A model generated the notes under the pieces. That model was not told where the DNA came from and did no database searches. It was given only the letters and a program-made list of their open reading frames with translations. The position numbers and the translations under genes were made by a program. From Clostridium sp. JN-1 (lineage in GTDB: Bacteria; Bacillota; Clostridia; Clostridiales; Clostridiaceae), in contig NZ_CP033465.1 of the NCBI RefSeq assembly GCF_003718715.1, positions 868,001-932,000 on the forward strand: a DNA stretch of 64,000 nucleotides, written 5' to 3'. Of this stretch, positions 52,532 through 61,566 are shown piece after piece; position 1 is the first letter of the stretch; each line of letters starts with the position of its first letter.

Positions 52532-54166
52532 ATGGAAAATAAAATGTTTTGCTATCAATGTCAAGAAACAGCAGGATGTTCTGGATGTACACAAATGGGT
52601 GTATGCGGAAAAACCCCAGAAGTTGCTAAAATGCAGGATTTGCTAATTTATGTTACTAAAGGAATTAGTGAAGTCGCAGCTCGTTTAAGAGGAGAAGGAA
52701 AAGAAATAGAAAGCAATGTAAATCATATGATTACTACAAATTTGTTTACAACAATAACTAATGCAAATTTTGATGAAGATGCTGTAGTTTCACGTATTTT
52801 CATGACTTTGAAAACTAAACGTGATTTAATAAATAAATTAAATAACAAAGACAAACTCTCAGATGCTGCCCTTTGGGAAAGCAGTGATATAGAAGAATTT
52901 AGAGAAAAAGCAAAAACTGTTGGTGTACTTTCAACAGAAAATGAAGATATAAGAAGTTTAAGAGAATTAATTACTTATGGATTAAAGGGACTTGCTGCAT
53001 ACAGTAAACATGCAAATGTACTTGGAGAAGAGGATAAAAAAATTGATGGATTTTTGCAAAGTACACTAGCAAAAACTTTGGATGATTCTTTAAGTGTTGA
53101 TGATCTTGTAGGGTTAACACTTGAAACTGGTAAGTATGGTGTAGATGGAATGGCTTTATTAGATAAGGCAAATACTTCTGCATATGGCAATCCTGAAATA
53201 ACTAAAGTTAATATAGGAGTTCGTAAAAATCCAGGAATCTTGATATCAGGTCATGATTTAAAGGATATAGAAATGCTGTTAAAGCAAACAGAAGGTACAG
53301 GAGTAGATGTTTATACTCATTCTGAAATGCTTCCAGCTCATTATTATCCTGCATTCAAAAAGTATTCACATTTTGTAGGAAACTATGGAAATGCATGGTG
53401 GAAACAAAAAGAAGAATTTGAAAGTTTTAATGGTCCAATTTTAATGACTACAAATTGTATTGTTCCTCCAAAGGACAGCTATAAAGATAGAGTTTATACT
53501 ACAGGCGCAGTAGGATTTCCTGGATGCAAATATATTGAAGGTGAGATTGGCGGGGAAAAGGACTTTTCTGCAATTATCGAACATGCTAAAAGATGTGCTC
53601 CTCCAACAGAAATTGAAAATGGTGAGATAGTTGGTGGTTTTGCTCACAATCAAGTATTTGCATTAGCTGATAAAGTTGTTGAAGCAGTTAAAAGTGGTGC
53701 AATAAAGAAATTTGTTGTTATGGCAGGCTGCGATGGAAGGGCAAAATCTAGAAGTTATTATACAGAATTTGCAAAAGCAATGCCAAAGGATACTATAATT
53801 CTTACAGCAGGCTGTGCAAAATACAAGTATAATAAATTGAATTTAGGTGACATAAATGGTATTCCGCGTGTACTTGATGCTGGACAATGTAATGATTCGT
53901 ATTCCCTAGCTCTTATTGCATTAAAGCTTAAAGAAATATTTGGATTGGATGATATAAATAAGTTACCTATAGTATACAATATTGCATGGTACGAGCAAAA
54001 AGCAGTTATTGTATTATTGGCACTATTATCTCTTGGTGTAAAAAATATTCACCTTGGTCCAACCCTTCCTGCATTCCTTTCACCTAATGTTGTAAAGGTA
54101 CTAGTAGATAATTTTGGAATCGCTGGAATAGGAACTGTTGAAGATGACATTAAGTTATTCTTCTAA
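52532..54166 (+). CDS. hcp: Hydroxylamine reductase (hybrid cluster protein)
   Basis: A 544-residue cytoplasmic protein that reduces hydroxylamine (and likely NO) with a hybrid iron-sulfur-oxygen cluster. The N-terminal [4Fe-4S] cysteines are in [17 protein letters not shown], in the short-spaced form found in anaerobes. Hybrid-cluster ligands are visible: the His-Glu of THSEMLPAH, Cys in TTNCIVPPK, Cys in GFPGCKYI, Cys in [10 protein letters not shown], and Cys in DAGQCNDSY. It is monocistronic, used in nitrosative stress defence. Ribosome site GGGAGGA. Confidence 0.96.
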   Translation: MENKMFCYQCQETAGCSGCTQMGVCGKTPEVAKMQDLLIYVTKGISEVAARLRGEGKEIESNVNHMITTNLFTTITNANFDEDAVVSRIFMTLKTKRDLINKLNNKDKLSDAALWESSDIEEFREKAKTVGVLSTENEDIRSLRELITYGLKGLAAYSKHANVLGEEDKKIDGFLQSTLAKTLDDSLSVDDLVGLTLETGKYGVDGMALLDKANTSAYGNPEITKVNIGVRKNPGILISGHDLKDIEMLLKQTEGTGVDVYTHSEMLPAHYYPAFKKYSHFVGNYGNAWWKQKEEFESFNGPILMTTNCIVPPKDSYKDRVYTTGAVGFPGCKYIEGEIGGEKDFSAIIEHAKRCAPPTEIENGEIVGGFAHNQVFALADKVVEAVKSGAIKKFVVMAGCDGRAKSRSYYTEFAKAMPKDTIILTAGCAKYKYNKLNLGDINGIPRVLDAGQCNDSYSLALIALKLKEIFGLDDINKLPIVYNIAWYEQKAVIVLLALLSLGVKNIHLGPTLPAFLSPNVVKVLVDNFGIAGIGTVEDDIKLFF

Positions 54167-54191
54167 TGGAACTTAAATTGATAATAAAAAA

Positions 54192-54228
54192 AGATACGGA
54201 CATGGGTATTAGCCATGTCCGTATTTTG
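54192..54228 (+). terminator. Terminator after hcp
   Basis: ATACGGACATGG and CCATGTCCGTAT form a 12-bp stem with a 7-nt loop, then TTTTG. Confidence 0.88.
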
Positions 54229-54321
54229 CGCTGCAATATATACAATTGAATGTGAAATTAATGTATGTTAAAATGATTTTGGATGATATATACAATAAAT
54301 TTCAAGATAGAGGGATCAGAT

Positions 54322-55077
54322 ATGATAGATATAAAAACTAAAAAAGAAATAGGTTATATGGCAGAAGCAGGTAAAATACTAGCATCATGTCATAAAGAAA
54401 TCAAAAAGATGATAAAACCAGGTATAACTACAATGGAAATAGACCAATTTGTAGAAAGGTATTTAAAAGATCATAATGCCACACCAGAAGAAAAAGGTTA
54501 CATGGGATTCCCATATGCAACATGTGCATCTGTAAATGATGAAGTTTGCCATGGATTTCCTAATAAAAAACCTTTAAAAAATGGAGATATTGTAACTATT
54601 GACATGGTTGTAAACTTAAATGGCTGGCTTGCTGATTCGGCATGGTCATACCCAGTTGGAAATATATCAAAAGAAGCAGAAGATCTTATGAAAGTTACAA
54701 AGGAATGTCTATATAAGGGAATAAAAAAAGCTGTTGTAGGAAATAGAATAGGGGATATAGGACATGAAATACAAACTTATGCTGAACCACTTGGATACTC
54801 AGTTGTAAGAGATTATACAGGTCACGGCATAGGTAAAAAAATGCATGATGATATATGTGTGCCGCACTATGGGAAACCAGGTAAAGGTATAAGGCTTAGA
54901 GAAGGAATGGTAATTACCATAGAACCTATGATAAACATAGGAAAATATCAAGTTACAACAGATGATAATGAATGGACAGCACGTACATTAGATGGAAGTC
55001 TTTCAGCTCAATATGAGCACACAATAGCTATAACAAAGGATGGACCTATTATTTTAACTGATCAAGATAACTTATAA
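54322..55077 (+). CDS. map: Methionine aminopeptidase, type I
   Basis: Removes the initiator Met from new proteins. The 251 residues contain the metal ligands in order: Asp in TIDMVVN, Asp in LADSAWS, His in GHGIGKKMH, Glu in TIEPMIN and Glu in YEHTIAI. A His in NDEVCHGFP contacts substrate. The ATG at 54322 follows GAGGGA; an in-frame upstream ATG at 54283 has no ribosome site. It lies away from the ribosomal cluster where another map gene is usual, so it may be a second copy. Confidence 0.94.
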   Translation: MIDIKTKKEIGYMAEAGKILASCHKEIKKMIKPGITTMEIDQFVERYLKDHNATPEEKGYMGFPYATCASVNDEVCHGFPNKKPLKNGDIVTIDMVVNLNGWLADSAWSYPVGNISKEAEDLMKVTKECLYKGIKKAVVGNRIGDIGHEIQTYAEPLGYSVVRDYTGHGIGKKMHDDICVPHYGKPGKGIRLREGMVITIEPMINIGKYQVTTDDNEWTARTLDGSLSAQYEHTIAITKDGPIILTDQDNL

Positions 55078-55082
55078 AATCT

Positions 55083-55127
55083 AAAATAAATGAGTAGATT
55101 CTAAAAAAATCTACTCATTTATTTTAA
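55083..55127. terminator. Bidirectional terminator between map and glpT
   Basis: AAAATAAATGAGTAGATT and its complement form an 18-bp stem around a 6- to 8-nt loop, with A and T tracts at the ends. Confidence 0.88.
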
Positions 55128-55142
55128 TCAAAAATTTTAAAA

Positions 55143-56468
55143 TTAAGCAGCAGCTGAATCTTTAGATCTATCATGTACATTCCATGTAAATGATAGAAAT
55201 ACTATAGCAAGTATTGAACATATAATAAGCATGTTAAAACCGCCGCTCCAATTAAATTTATCTACGACAACACCCATTACAGCTTCTGCACAAACTTCTC
55301 CACCTAAATATCCAAATAGTCCGGTGAATCCTGCTGCTGTACCAGATGCTTTTTTAGGAACTAAGTCAAGTGCACTTACGCCTATTAACATAACAGGTCC
55401 ATATATTAAAGCACCCATTACAGCTAATGAAATGAATAATAATGTTACATTTGTAGTATGAGCATAAACTAATATGGCTAAAATATCACCTACCATACAT
55501 ATAATTCCCATAGGAGCTCTTCTACCATGAAATACTTTATCACTCAGCCATCCAACTAATATAGTTCCTGGAATTGCAGCATATTCATATATTGAAAATC
55601 CAAGAGCAGCACCTGAATTACCCAAATGAGCTACTTCTTTTAAATATATAGGTGACCAGTTTAATACACCATATCTAACAACGTATACAAATATGTTTGC
55701 AATTGCTATATACCATAAATATTTATTATTTAACACATGTTTAAATAGTATTTCCTTACCAGTCATTTCCCTTTCTCTATTGTCTACATCAACCTTAGGA
55801 TAGTCATTTTTATATTCTTCTATTGGAGGAAGACCAACAGATTGAGGAGTATCTTTTGCAAATACCATATATAAGATACCTACTACTATAGCAATCATGC
55901 CGGGAAAATAGAAAACACCTTTCCAGCTTCCGAATATTGCAACACCAAATAGGACAATGAATGATATTGTTCCACCGCCTACATTATGTGCAGTATTCCA
56001 AATTGACATTTTTACTCCACGTTCTTTATCAGAGAACCAGTGAGTCATAGTTCGTCCGCATGGAGGCCAGCCCATACCTTGGAACCATCCATTTAAAAGC
56101 ATTATTATAAACATCATTGTAACACTTGTAGTTATTGGAAAAAGAAAATTTACAATACCTGATAATATTAATCCTATGCCTAAAAAGTACCTTGGATTAG
56201 ATCTGTCAGAGACATTTCCCATAACAAATTTACTAATCCCGTAAGCTAGTCCTAATGCTGAAGCTACAATACCCAGCTGTGTTTTGGTAAATCCCTCTTG
56301 AATTAAATAAACTTTACCCATTGCAAAGTTACTTCTTACAAAATAATAAGTTAAGTAACCTATGTAGATGCTTAAAAATACTTGTAAACGATATTTTTTG
56401 TAGGTTGAATCAATCTTTTCCTCTGGAAGTCTGGCGATATGTGGGGCAGGCTTCAGAAAATTTAACAT
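55143..56468 (-). CDS. glpT: Glycerol-3-phosphate transporter (OPA/MFS family)
   Basis: An antiporter that takes up sn-glycerol-3-phosphate in exchange for phosphate. The 441 residues have 12 hydrophobic helices. The N-terminus KPAPHIARLPEEKID and GYLTYYFVRSNFAM, as well as GNVSDRSNPRYFLG, follow E. coli GlpT closely, including the substrate Arg of the YYFVRSN segment. A perfect-consensus promoter and a leader terminator stand upstream, like the glpA-like operon at 9.2 kb; the two probably form one glycerol-3-phosphate regulon. Confidence 0.93.
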   Translation of the reverse strand: MLNFLKPAPHIARLPEEKIDSTYKKYRLQVFLSIYIGYLTYYFVRSNFAMGKVYLIQEGFTKTQLGIVASALGLAYGISKFVMGNVSDRSNPRYFLGIGLILSGIVNFLFPITTSVTMMFIIMLLNGWFQGMGWPPCGRTMTHWFSDKERGVKMSIWNTAHNVGGGTISFIVLFGVAIFGSWKGVFYFPGMIAIVVGILYMVFAKDTPQSVGLPPIEEYKNDYPKVDVDNREREMTGKEILFKHVLNNKYLWYIAIANIFVYVVRYGVLNWSPIYLKEVAHLGNSGAALGFSIYEYAAIPGTILVGWLSDKVFHGRRAPMGIICMVGDILAILVYAHTTNVTLLFISLAVMGALIYGPVMLIGVSALDLVPKKASGTAAGFTGLFGYLGGEVCAEAVMGVVVDKFNWSGGFNMLIICSILAIVFLSFTWNVHDRSKDSAAA

Positions 56469-56594
56469 ATAAAAATACCACCTTTCAAAATTAATTCTAA
56501 ATATATAACATTTAAATAATATATATTTGAGTATTTTATACTACATTAGCGCTGGAAGTAGTATAAAATATGTGCAAACAATTACATAAAGATA

Positions 56595-56635
56595 CAAAAA
56601 AAGCAGAGATACCTTATATAATAAGGTTCTCCGCT
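56595..56635 (-). terminator. Leader terminator in front of glpT (candidate GlpP antitermination site)
   Basis: On the minus strand AGCGGAGA, then CCTTATTATATAAGG, then TATCTCTGCT form a long hairpin followed by TTTTTTT. It lies after the promoter and 127 bases before the start codon. Confidence 0.85.
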
Positions 56636-56653
56636 CTCTACCTTTATGATATC

Positions 56654-56682
56654 ATTATATATAAATTACAGTATATTGTCAA
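56654..56682 (-). promoter_or_regulatory. Consensus sigma-A promoter of glpT
   Basis: On the minus strand TTGACA, exactly 17 bases and TATAAT, both hexamers perfect. Transcription starts near 56647, just ahead of the leader hairpin. Confidence 0.9.
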
Positions 56683-56763
56683 ATAGTATAATAAATAATG
56701 TTAAGCTCACATTAAGAAAATGTTAAACTTATGTTAAATTTTATATGCTCATACATAAAATTA

Positions 56764-56793
56764 AAACTCCTGCCCATATTTAGCAGCAGAAGT
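56764..56793 (-). terminator. Terminator after the M18 aminopeptidase gene
   Basis: On the minus strand CTTCTGC and GCAGGAG pair (one G-U) with a short inner stem, then TTTTAATTTT. Confidence 0.7.
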
Positions 56794-56816
56794 CTTACTC
56801 TTTATTTTGTATATAA

Positions 56817-58121
56817 CTATAAATTGTAAAACTCTTCAAAAGATTTCATGGCGTATATATAATCTTTTACTCCACCAAGCTCTCTTATTGAATGCATTGA
56901 TAATATTGCAAGTCCCATATCTAATGTTGTCATATTTATGTGGCTTGAAGATATTGGTCCTATAGTCGAGCCGCCTCTTTCGTCTGAACGATTTACAAAT
57001 ACCTGGAAGGGAACTTTGGCTTTATTACAAATACTCTTATATACTGCACTTGATACGGCATCTGTAGTATAACTTTGACTTGCAGCCATTTTTATAATAG
57101 GACCCTTATTTATTATAGGCTTATTCACAGGATCGGATTTTTCTTGATAATTTGGATGAAGTGCATGACCTAAGTCACAAGATATCATAAATGATTTTGA
57201 GATAGCTCTATAAAAATCTTCTTTATTTTTACCAAGATTAAATGCTATTCTCTCTAAAACAGATAAGAGCATTGGAGAATTTGCTCCTTGTTTTGTAGTA
57301 CTTCCAACTTCCTCATTGTCAAAGCAAACCATAACATTTGTGCTGTTCTTTGCAGTACTATTGCAAATTGACTTTATACCAGAGTATACCATGCTTAAAT
57401 CATCCAATCTACCAGAAGATATAAATTCATTATTTGCACCTAACATGGTTCCTTTTTCAAATTCATATAAAAACAAATCAAAATCTAGTATGTCTTCCTG
57501 TGATACACATAATTCGTCACTTATGATTTTAGTTAAGTACCTTGAAGTTTCGAATTTTTCATTTACAAGGGATAGAAGGGGAAGTGTGTGTATTTGCTTA
57601 TTTAGCTTAATCCCAAGGTTTATGTCTCTATTCATATGAATTGCTAAGTTAGGGATAATTAGCAGCGGTCTTTTTATATTTATTAATTTTATATCAGGAG
57701 AAAGTATGTTTTTACCTTTTAAAATAACTCTGCCTGCGATTGAAAGAGGTCTGTCCATCCATGTATTTAATATAGGTCCGCCGTATACTTCTGTATTCAA
57801 TTTTACATAGGAATTTTCAACTTGTATATCTGCATTTGGTTTTATTTTAAAACCAGGTGAATCAGTATGAGCTCCTATTATTTTAAAACCATCATTTTCA
57901 AGTTCACCATTTCCAACAACAAAGGCAGTGAGTGCAGAATTATTTTTAACTACAAAGTATTTTCCGCCTTTTTCTATTTTCCATGAGTCTTCTTCTTTTA
58001 GTTCTGTAAACTTGAATTTTTTAAGAATAGATACTGCATTTTTAACTACATGGAATGCTGTAGGACTTTCATAAATATAATTTATAAGTTCATTTGCTTC
58101 ACTAATTTCATAATCTGTCAT
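56817..58121 (-). CDS. apeB: M18-family aminopeptidase
   Basis: A zinc aminopeptidase that prefers acidic N-terminal residues, 434 residues. The metal ligands and catalytic acid lie in GAHTDSPGFKIKP, CFDNEEVGSTTKQGA, SCDLGHALHPNY and near the C-terminus SSHINMTTLDMG. It also has FVNRSDERGGSTIGP, which supports the dodecamer interface region of M18 enzymes. Cytosolic. Ribosome site AAGGAGACGA. Confidence 0.94.
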   Translation of the reverse strand: MTDYEISEANELINYIYESPTAFHVVKNAVSILKKFKFTELKEEDSWKIEKGGKYFVVKNNSALTAFVVGNGELENDGFKIIGAHTDSPGFKIKPNADIQVENSYVKLNTEVYGGPILNTWMDRPLSIAGRVILKGKNILSPDIKLINIKRPLLIIPNLAIHMNRDINLGIKLNKQIHTLPLLSLVNEKFETSRYLTKIISDELCVSQEDILDFDLFLYEFEKGTMLGANNEFISSGRLDDLSMVYSGIKSICNSTAKNSTNVMVCFDNEEVGSTTKQGANSPMLLSVLERIAFNLGKNKEDFYRAISKSFMISCDLGHALHPNYQEKSDPVNKPIINKGPIIKMAASQSYTTDAVSSAVYKSICNKAKVPFQVFVNRSDERGGSTIGPISSSHINMTTLDMGLAILSMHSIRELGGVKDYIYAMKSFEEFYNL

Positions 58122-58229
58122 AAGTTATCGTCTCCTTTTTAAATACAATACTAAGTTATATTATAGTATATAGTTCAAATTTTAGGAAATACAAAACATA
58201 ATTTTAGTCAGCCAGAAAAAATAAACATA

Positions 58230-58259
58230 TTGACAGGAAAATATTTTAAATTATATAAT
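58230..58259 (+). promoter_or_regulatory. Sigma-A promoter of the second yitT gene
   Basis: TTGACA (58230-58235), 18 bases, TATAAT (58254-58259). It gives a leader of about 155 bases. Confidence 0.8.
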
Positions 58260-58310
58260 AGTAATATACGGTTAAAAGACGTTCATGTAATTTTAATTTG
58301 CATGTAATGG

Positions 58311-58361
58311 GAGCATATATAAATCTAAGGGTAATTTTAGTTAGGTTTTATATGCTCTTTT
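58311..58361 (+). terminator. Leader hairpin with T run in front of yitT
   Basis: GAGCATATA (58311-58319) and TATATGCTC (58349-58357) pair at the base of a 47-nt hairpin whose interior can also pair partly (AAATCTAAGG...). TTTT follows. It lies between promoter and start, so attenuation is likely; no known riboswitch class is recognised. Confidence 0.6.
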
Positions 58362-58423
58362 ATGTTTTGCAAGTATTTATTGATAAAAATTATAAATAAT
58401 ATAAATGTGGGGAGGGATTGTAT

Positions 58424-59272
58424 TTGAAAAAAGATATAAAAGATATACCCATGTTATTAATTGCAGCCTTTTTAGTTGCATTTGGGACTTATTTTTTTCT
58501 AAAACCTTGTAATATAGCAGCTGGAGGAGTAAGTGGAGCAGCTATAATTGTAAATAGTATTTTTCCTAGTATACCTATGGGAATGTTTATGCTGATTTGT
58601 GAGGTAATTCTTTTTACAGTGGGTGTTATAGTCATAGGACCAATTTTTGGAGGAAAGACGATATTTTGCAGTTTTTCTATATCAATAATTATATGGATAA
58701 TGCAAAAAGTGTATCCAGCAGTAAAACCATTTAGCAGTGACACTCTAATGCAACTGATATTTGGAATATTAATATGTGGTGTTGGAATGGGTATTGTATT
58801 CAATAGAAATGCATCCACAGGGGGGACAGATATAATAGCTAAGATAATAAATAAATACACTAAAATAAGTATAGGCAAGTGTATACTTATTCCTGATATT
58901 ATTATAGCATTTATTGCAGCTATTATATTTGGAATAGATAAGGGTATGTATGCAATTTTGGGAATAATTTTGAATGCTACAATTATTGATAGGGTTATTT
59001 TAAGTTTAAATACTTATAAGCATGTTGCTATAATAAGCTCAAAGGGTAAAGAAATAGAAAGATATATTATGGATGAACTTGATAGAAGTGCAACTATATA
59101 TTATGCTAAGGGAGCTTATAAAAATAATGAAAATGAAGTCATAACAACTATACTTGATAGAAAACAGTTCCTTAAATTAAAGGAATATATATTGAAAGTA
59201 GATGATAAAGCATTTATTACTGTAAATGAAGTAAATGAAGTATTAGGAGAGGGATTTTCTAGTATAGTTTAA
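58424..59272 (+). CDS. YitT-family membrane protein
   Basis: A paralogue of the 41633-42490 protein, 282 residues with the same layout: membrane helices to about 180, then a DUF2179 domain. It has FNRNASTGGTDIIAKIINKYT and YYAKGAYKNNENEVITTILDR at the family positions. A TTG at 58424 is preferred because GGAGGG ends eight bases before; the earlier TTG at 58418 is too close. The gene is behind a leader hairpin, unlike its paralogue. Function unknown. Confidence 0.86.
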   Translation: MKKDIKDIPMLLIAAFLVAFGTYFFLKPCNIAAGGVSGAAIIVNSIFPSIPMGMFMLICEVILFTVGVIVIGPIFGGKTIFCSFSISIIIWIMQKVYPAVKPFSSDTLMQLIFGILICGVGMGIVFNRNASTGGTDIIAKIINKYTKISIGKCILIPDIIIAFIAAIIFGIDKGMYAILGIILNATIIDRVILSLNTYKHVAIISSKGKEIERYIMDELDRSATIYYAKGAYKNNENEVITTILDRKQFLKLKEYILKVDDKAFITVNEVNEVLGEGFSSIV

Positions 59273-59374
59273 TTTTAAACGTCTCGGAAAGTTTAAATTT
59301 GCCAAGCTTTGAGTCATAAGGCAGATCTAAGTTTAGATTGTTTAAACTTGTGATTATCTTAATAAATCCCAAAA

Positions 59375-59415
59375 GAGAACTATCTCAATAATTTCTAGAA
59401 TTATTGAGGTAGTTC
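59375..59415 (+). terminator. Terminator after the second yitT gene
   Basis: GAACTATCTCAATAATT pairs with AATTATTGAGGTAGTTC around a short loop; a T-poor tail (CTTACT) follows. Confidence 0.7.
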
Positions 59416-59566
59416 CTTACTATAGATTTTATAAATTTTAAATTTGGGGAAAGTGACATATGTCTATTGAATATTATATCCATAATATAATATTTAATAC
59501 TAAATATTATATAAAAATTTAAAACATAAAATTTAAGATAATGGAAATAATAATGTTAGTTATATA

Positions 59567-59595
59567 TTGATAACCTATTATTTAAGTGATATAAT
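59567..59595 (+). promoter_or_regulatory. Sigma-A promoter of the tyrS leader
   Basis: TTGATA (59567-59572), 17 bases, TATAAT (59590-59595), about 20 bases before Stem I of the T-box. Confidence 0.82.
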
Positions 59596-59614
59596 GTACC
59601 ATATATTTAAAACT

Positions 59615-59892
59615 GCGATGAGAAGAAGTAGAAATCATAAAGTTTTCAACAGAAAGCTGCCGGTTGATGAGAGGAGCAGAAAACAGATTTTGAATACATC
59701 TCTGAGTGGCACACCGAAAGGATTTATATCCAAGTAGACTGCTGCCGGGTGCGACCGTTACATCGCTAGGGTATAAATACTTGTATCGTACCTGATGAGG
59801 TTTACACAGCGATGTGTAGATAAATTTTGAGGTGGTAACACGTGAGTAATGCTCCCGTCCTCTGCATAATGCAGTGGACAGGAGTTTTTTTT
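59615..59892 (+). ncRNA. T-box leader, tyrosine-specific
   Basis: Stem I closes between GCGATG (59615-59620) and CATCGC (59761-59766). The specifier is TAC at 59695-59697 within GAATACATC, a Tyr codon. The T-box reads GAGGTGGTAACACGTG, whose TGGT (59833-59836) would pair with the tRNA-Tyr ACCA end. The terminator CTCCCGTCCTCTGC / GCAGTGGACAGGAG with eight T closes the leader (59852-59892). Uncharged tRNA-Tyr should permit tyrS transcription. Confidence 0.96.
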
Positions 59893-59926
59893 ATTTGGAT
59901 TTATAATAATAGAGAGGATGATAAAA

Positions 59927-61159
59927 ATGAAAAGTGTTGAAGAACAGTTTAAGATTATTATGAAAGGTGTAAACCAGGTCGTGAGTGAAGAAAATTTAAA
60001 GCAAAAGCTGGAAAGGAGCGCAGCATCAGGCAGTCCTCTTACAGTTAAACTCGGACTTGATCCTTCTGCACCAGATATACATCTTGGTCATGCAGTTGTG
60101 CTTCGAAAAATTAAACAAATGCAGGATTTAGGACATCGTGCAGTAATTATAATTGGTGATTTTACTGGCAAAATTGGTGATCCTACAGGCAAAAGCAAAA
60201 CTCGTAAGCAATTGACAACTGAGCAGGTACTTGAAAATGCTAGAACTTACGAAAAACAGATATTCAAAATACTTGATAGAGATAAGACGGAGGTTAGGTT
60301 TAACAGCGAGTGGCTGTCTAAGCTTAATTTTGAAGATATATTAAAACTTGCTGGAAAAGTTACCGTTGCAAGAATACTTGAAAGAGATGATTTTGAGAAA
60401 AGATATAAAAACAATGAACCTATAGGACTGCATGAATTTTTCTACCCATTAATGCAGGCATATGATTCTGTAGAGATAAAGGCAGATATTGAAATGGGCG
60501 GCACAGATCAAACCTTCAATGTTCTAATGGGCCGTACATTACAAAAGGATTATGGCCAGGAAAGTCAAATAGCTCTGTTTATGCCTTTACTTGAAGGTAC
60601 AGATGGTGTTGAAAAAATGAGTAAAAGTTTGGGAAATTATATTGGAATATCTGAAGATGCTGTTTCAATTTACCAAAAGACAATGACTATTCCAGATAAT
60701 CTTATTATTAAATACTTTGAACTTGCGACAGATATTCACCCAGATGAAGTTGAAGCAATTAAGTTAAAGCTTAATAATCCAGAAACAAACCCGCGTGACA
60801 TTAAAATGCGCCTTGCAAAAGAAATAACAACTTTATACTGCGGCATAAGTGAAGCAGAATCTGCTGAAGAACATTTTAAAACTGTGTTCCAGAAAAATCT
60901 CATTCCAGATGATGTTTGTGAATTTATTCTGTCTGAGGACTGCTTTTCACCAAATGATGAAATAGACTTGATAAAGGTTATTACTAGAAGCGGAATTGCT
61001 AAAAGTAATAGTGAAGCTAGGCGCCTTATATCTCAAAATGCTGTAAAGGTAGATGGCGAAAAGTTTAATAATTTTGTAATGCAAAATCCAGGTAAAAGCT
61101 TTGTTATTCAAGTTGGAAAGGCAAATTTTATTAAAGTAAAGAGTGAATTATTTGAATAG
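59927..61159 (+). CDS. tyrS: Tyrosyl-tRNA synthetase
   Basis: Charges tRNA-Tyr. 410 residues, class Ic. Signature motifs are HLGHAVVLRK (HIGH) near residue 47 and KMSKSLGN near 232; a C-terminal S4 domain (LIKVITRSGIAKSNSEARRLI) binds tRNA. It belongs to the TyrZ-like subgroup with PSAPDIHLGH. The ATG at 59927 is preferred because AGAGAGG lies 9 bases before; the ATG at 59918 is directly adjacent to it. Controlled by the T-box. Confidence 0.96.
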   Translation: MKSVEEQFKIIMKGVNQVVSEENLKQKLERSAASGSPLTVKLGLDPSAPDIHLGHAVVLRKIKQMQDLGHRAVIIIGDFTGKIGDPTGKSKTRKQLTTEQVLENARTYEKQIFKILDRDKTEVRFNSEWLSKLNFEDILKLAGKVTVARILERDDFEKRYKNNEPIGLHEFFYPLMQAYDSVEIKADIEMGGTDQTFNVLMGRTLQKDYGQESQIALFMPLLEGTDGVEKMSKSLGNYIGISEDAVSIYQKTMTIPDNLIIKYFELATDIHPDEVEAIKLKLNNPETNPRDIKMRLAKEITTLYCGISEAESAEEHFKTVFQKNLIPDDVCEFILSEDCFSPNDEIDLIKVITRSGIAKSNSEARRLISQNAVKVDGEKFNNFVMQNPGKSFVIQVGKANFIKVKSELFE

Positions 61160-61176
61160 AAAAATGCCGCATGATA

Positions 61177-61205
61177 TTGACAAGAGTGGATTTTGGTAGT
61201 AATTT
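61177..61205 (+). promoter_or_regulatory. Promoter of the folT leader
   Basis: TTGACA (61177-61182), 17 bases, TAATTT (61200-61205). A perfect -35 with a weaker -10, 13 bases before the ZTP aptamer. Confidence 0.6.
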
Positions 61206-61217
61206 AATAGTTAAGAA

Positions 61218-61309
61218 GTCATATGACTGACGGACGTGGATAACCACATGGGAGTATGACAGAAAAGGCCGACCGTCTGGGCAGATAAGTCCGGATAGTC
61301 GGCTTTTTT
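61218..61309 (+). ncRNA. ZTP (pfl) riboswitch with terminator
   Basis: P1 pairs GTCATA with TATGAC (61218-61223 with 61255-61260). The core TGACTGACGGACGTGG, then CCACATGGGAG, and the downstream CCGACCGTCTGGGC (61269-61282) match the ZTP class. The terminator GCCGAC...GTCGGC with six T (61268-61309) uses part of that 3' aptamer strand, so ZTP/ZMP binding would prevent termination. ZTP rises when 10-formyl-THF is short, so this is an ON switch for folate uptake. Confidence 0.9.
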
Positions 61310-61378
61310 GTATTATCTTTGAAAGGAGGGATTACTTAATTATTAATTTTTAGGTTAGATTTGTATATTAAGAAAAAT

Positions 61379-61504
61379 GGCAGAGTAGATAATCGTGGGT
61401 TATGTGTCTGAGAAACGGGGAGTTGATCTCAGGACGGAAACATTTAACATATTTATAATATCTTATGTTGATGTTGCCATACAGTTATCGCATCCCGCTG
61501 CTGC
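61379..61504 (+). ncRNA. Tetrahydrofolate (folT-type) riboswitch
   Basis: CAGAGTAGATAATCG, a hairpin with GTCTGAGAAACGGGG and GATCTCAGGACG, a longer variable region (about 61441-61480) and TTATCGCATCCCGCTGC near the end match the THF riboswitch consensus AGAGTAGATGATTCGCG...ATTGCATCCGCT. The class occurs in front of folT in Firmicutes. It follows a ZTP riboswitch within 70 bases. Confidence 0.87.
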
Positions 61505-61518
61505 ATATTGGAGATATC

Positions 61519-61559
61519 TTCCTCTATGTGGCATGAAGTTTTGCCAATTTAAGGAGGAA
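61519..61559 (+). promoter_or_regulatory. Ribosome-site-sequestering hairpin of folT
   Basis: TTCCTC (61519-61524) can pair with GAGGAA (61554-61559) of the AAGGAGGAA ribosome site, closed by an inner GGCA/TGCC hairpin. This would be the off state of translation controlled by the THF riboswitch. Confidence 0.6.
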
Positions 61560-61566
61560 TTTTTTT

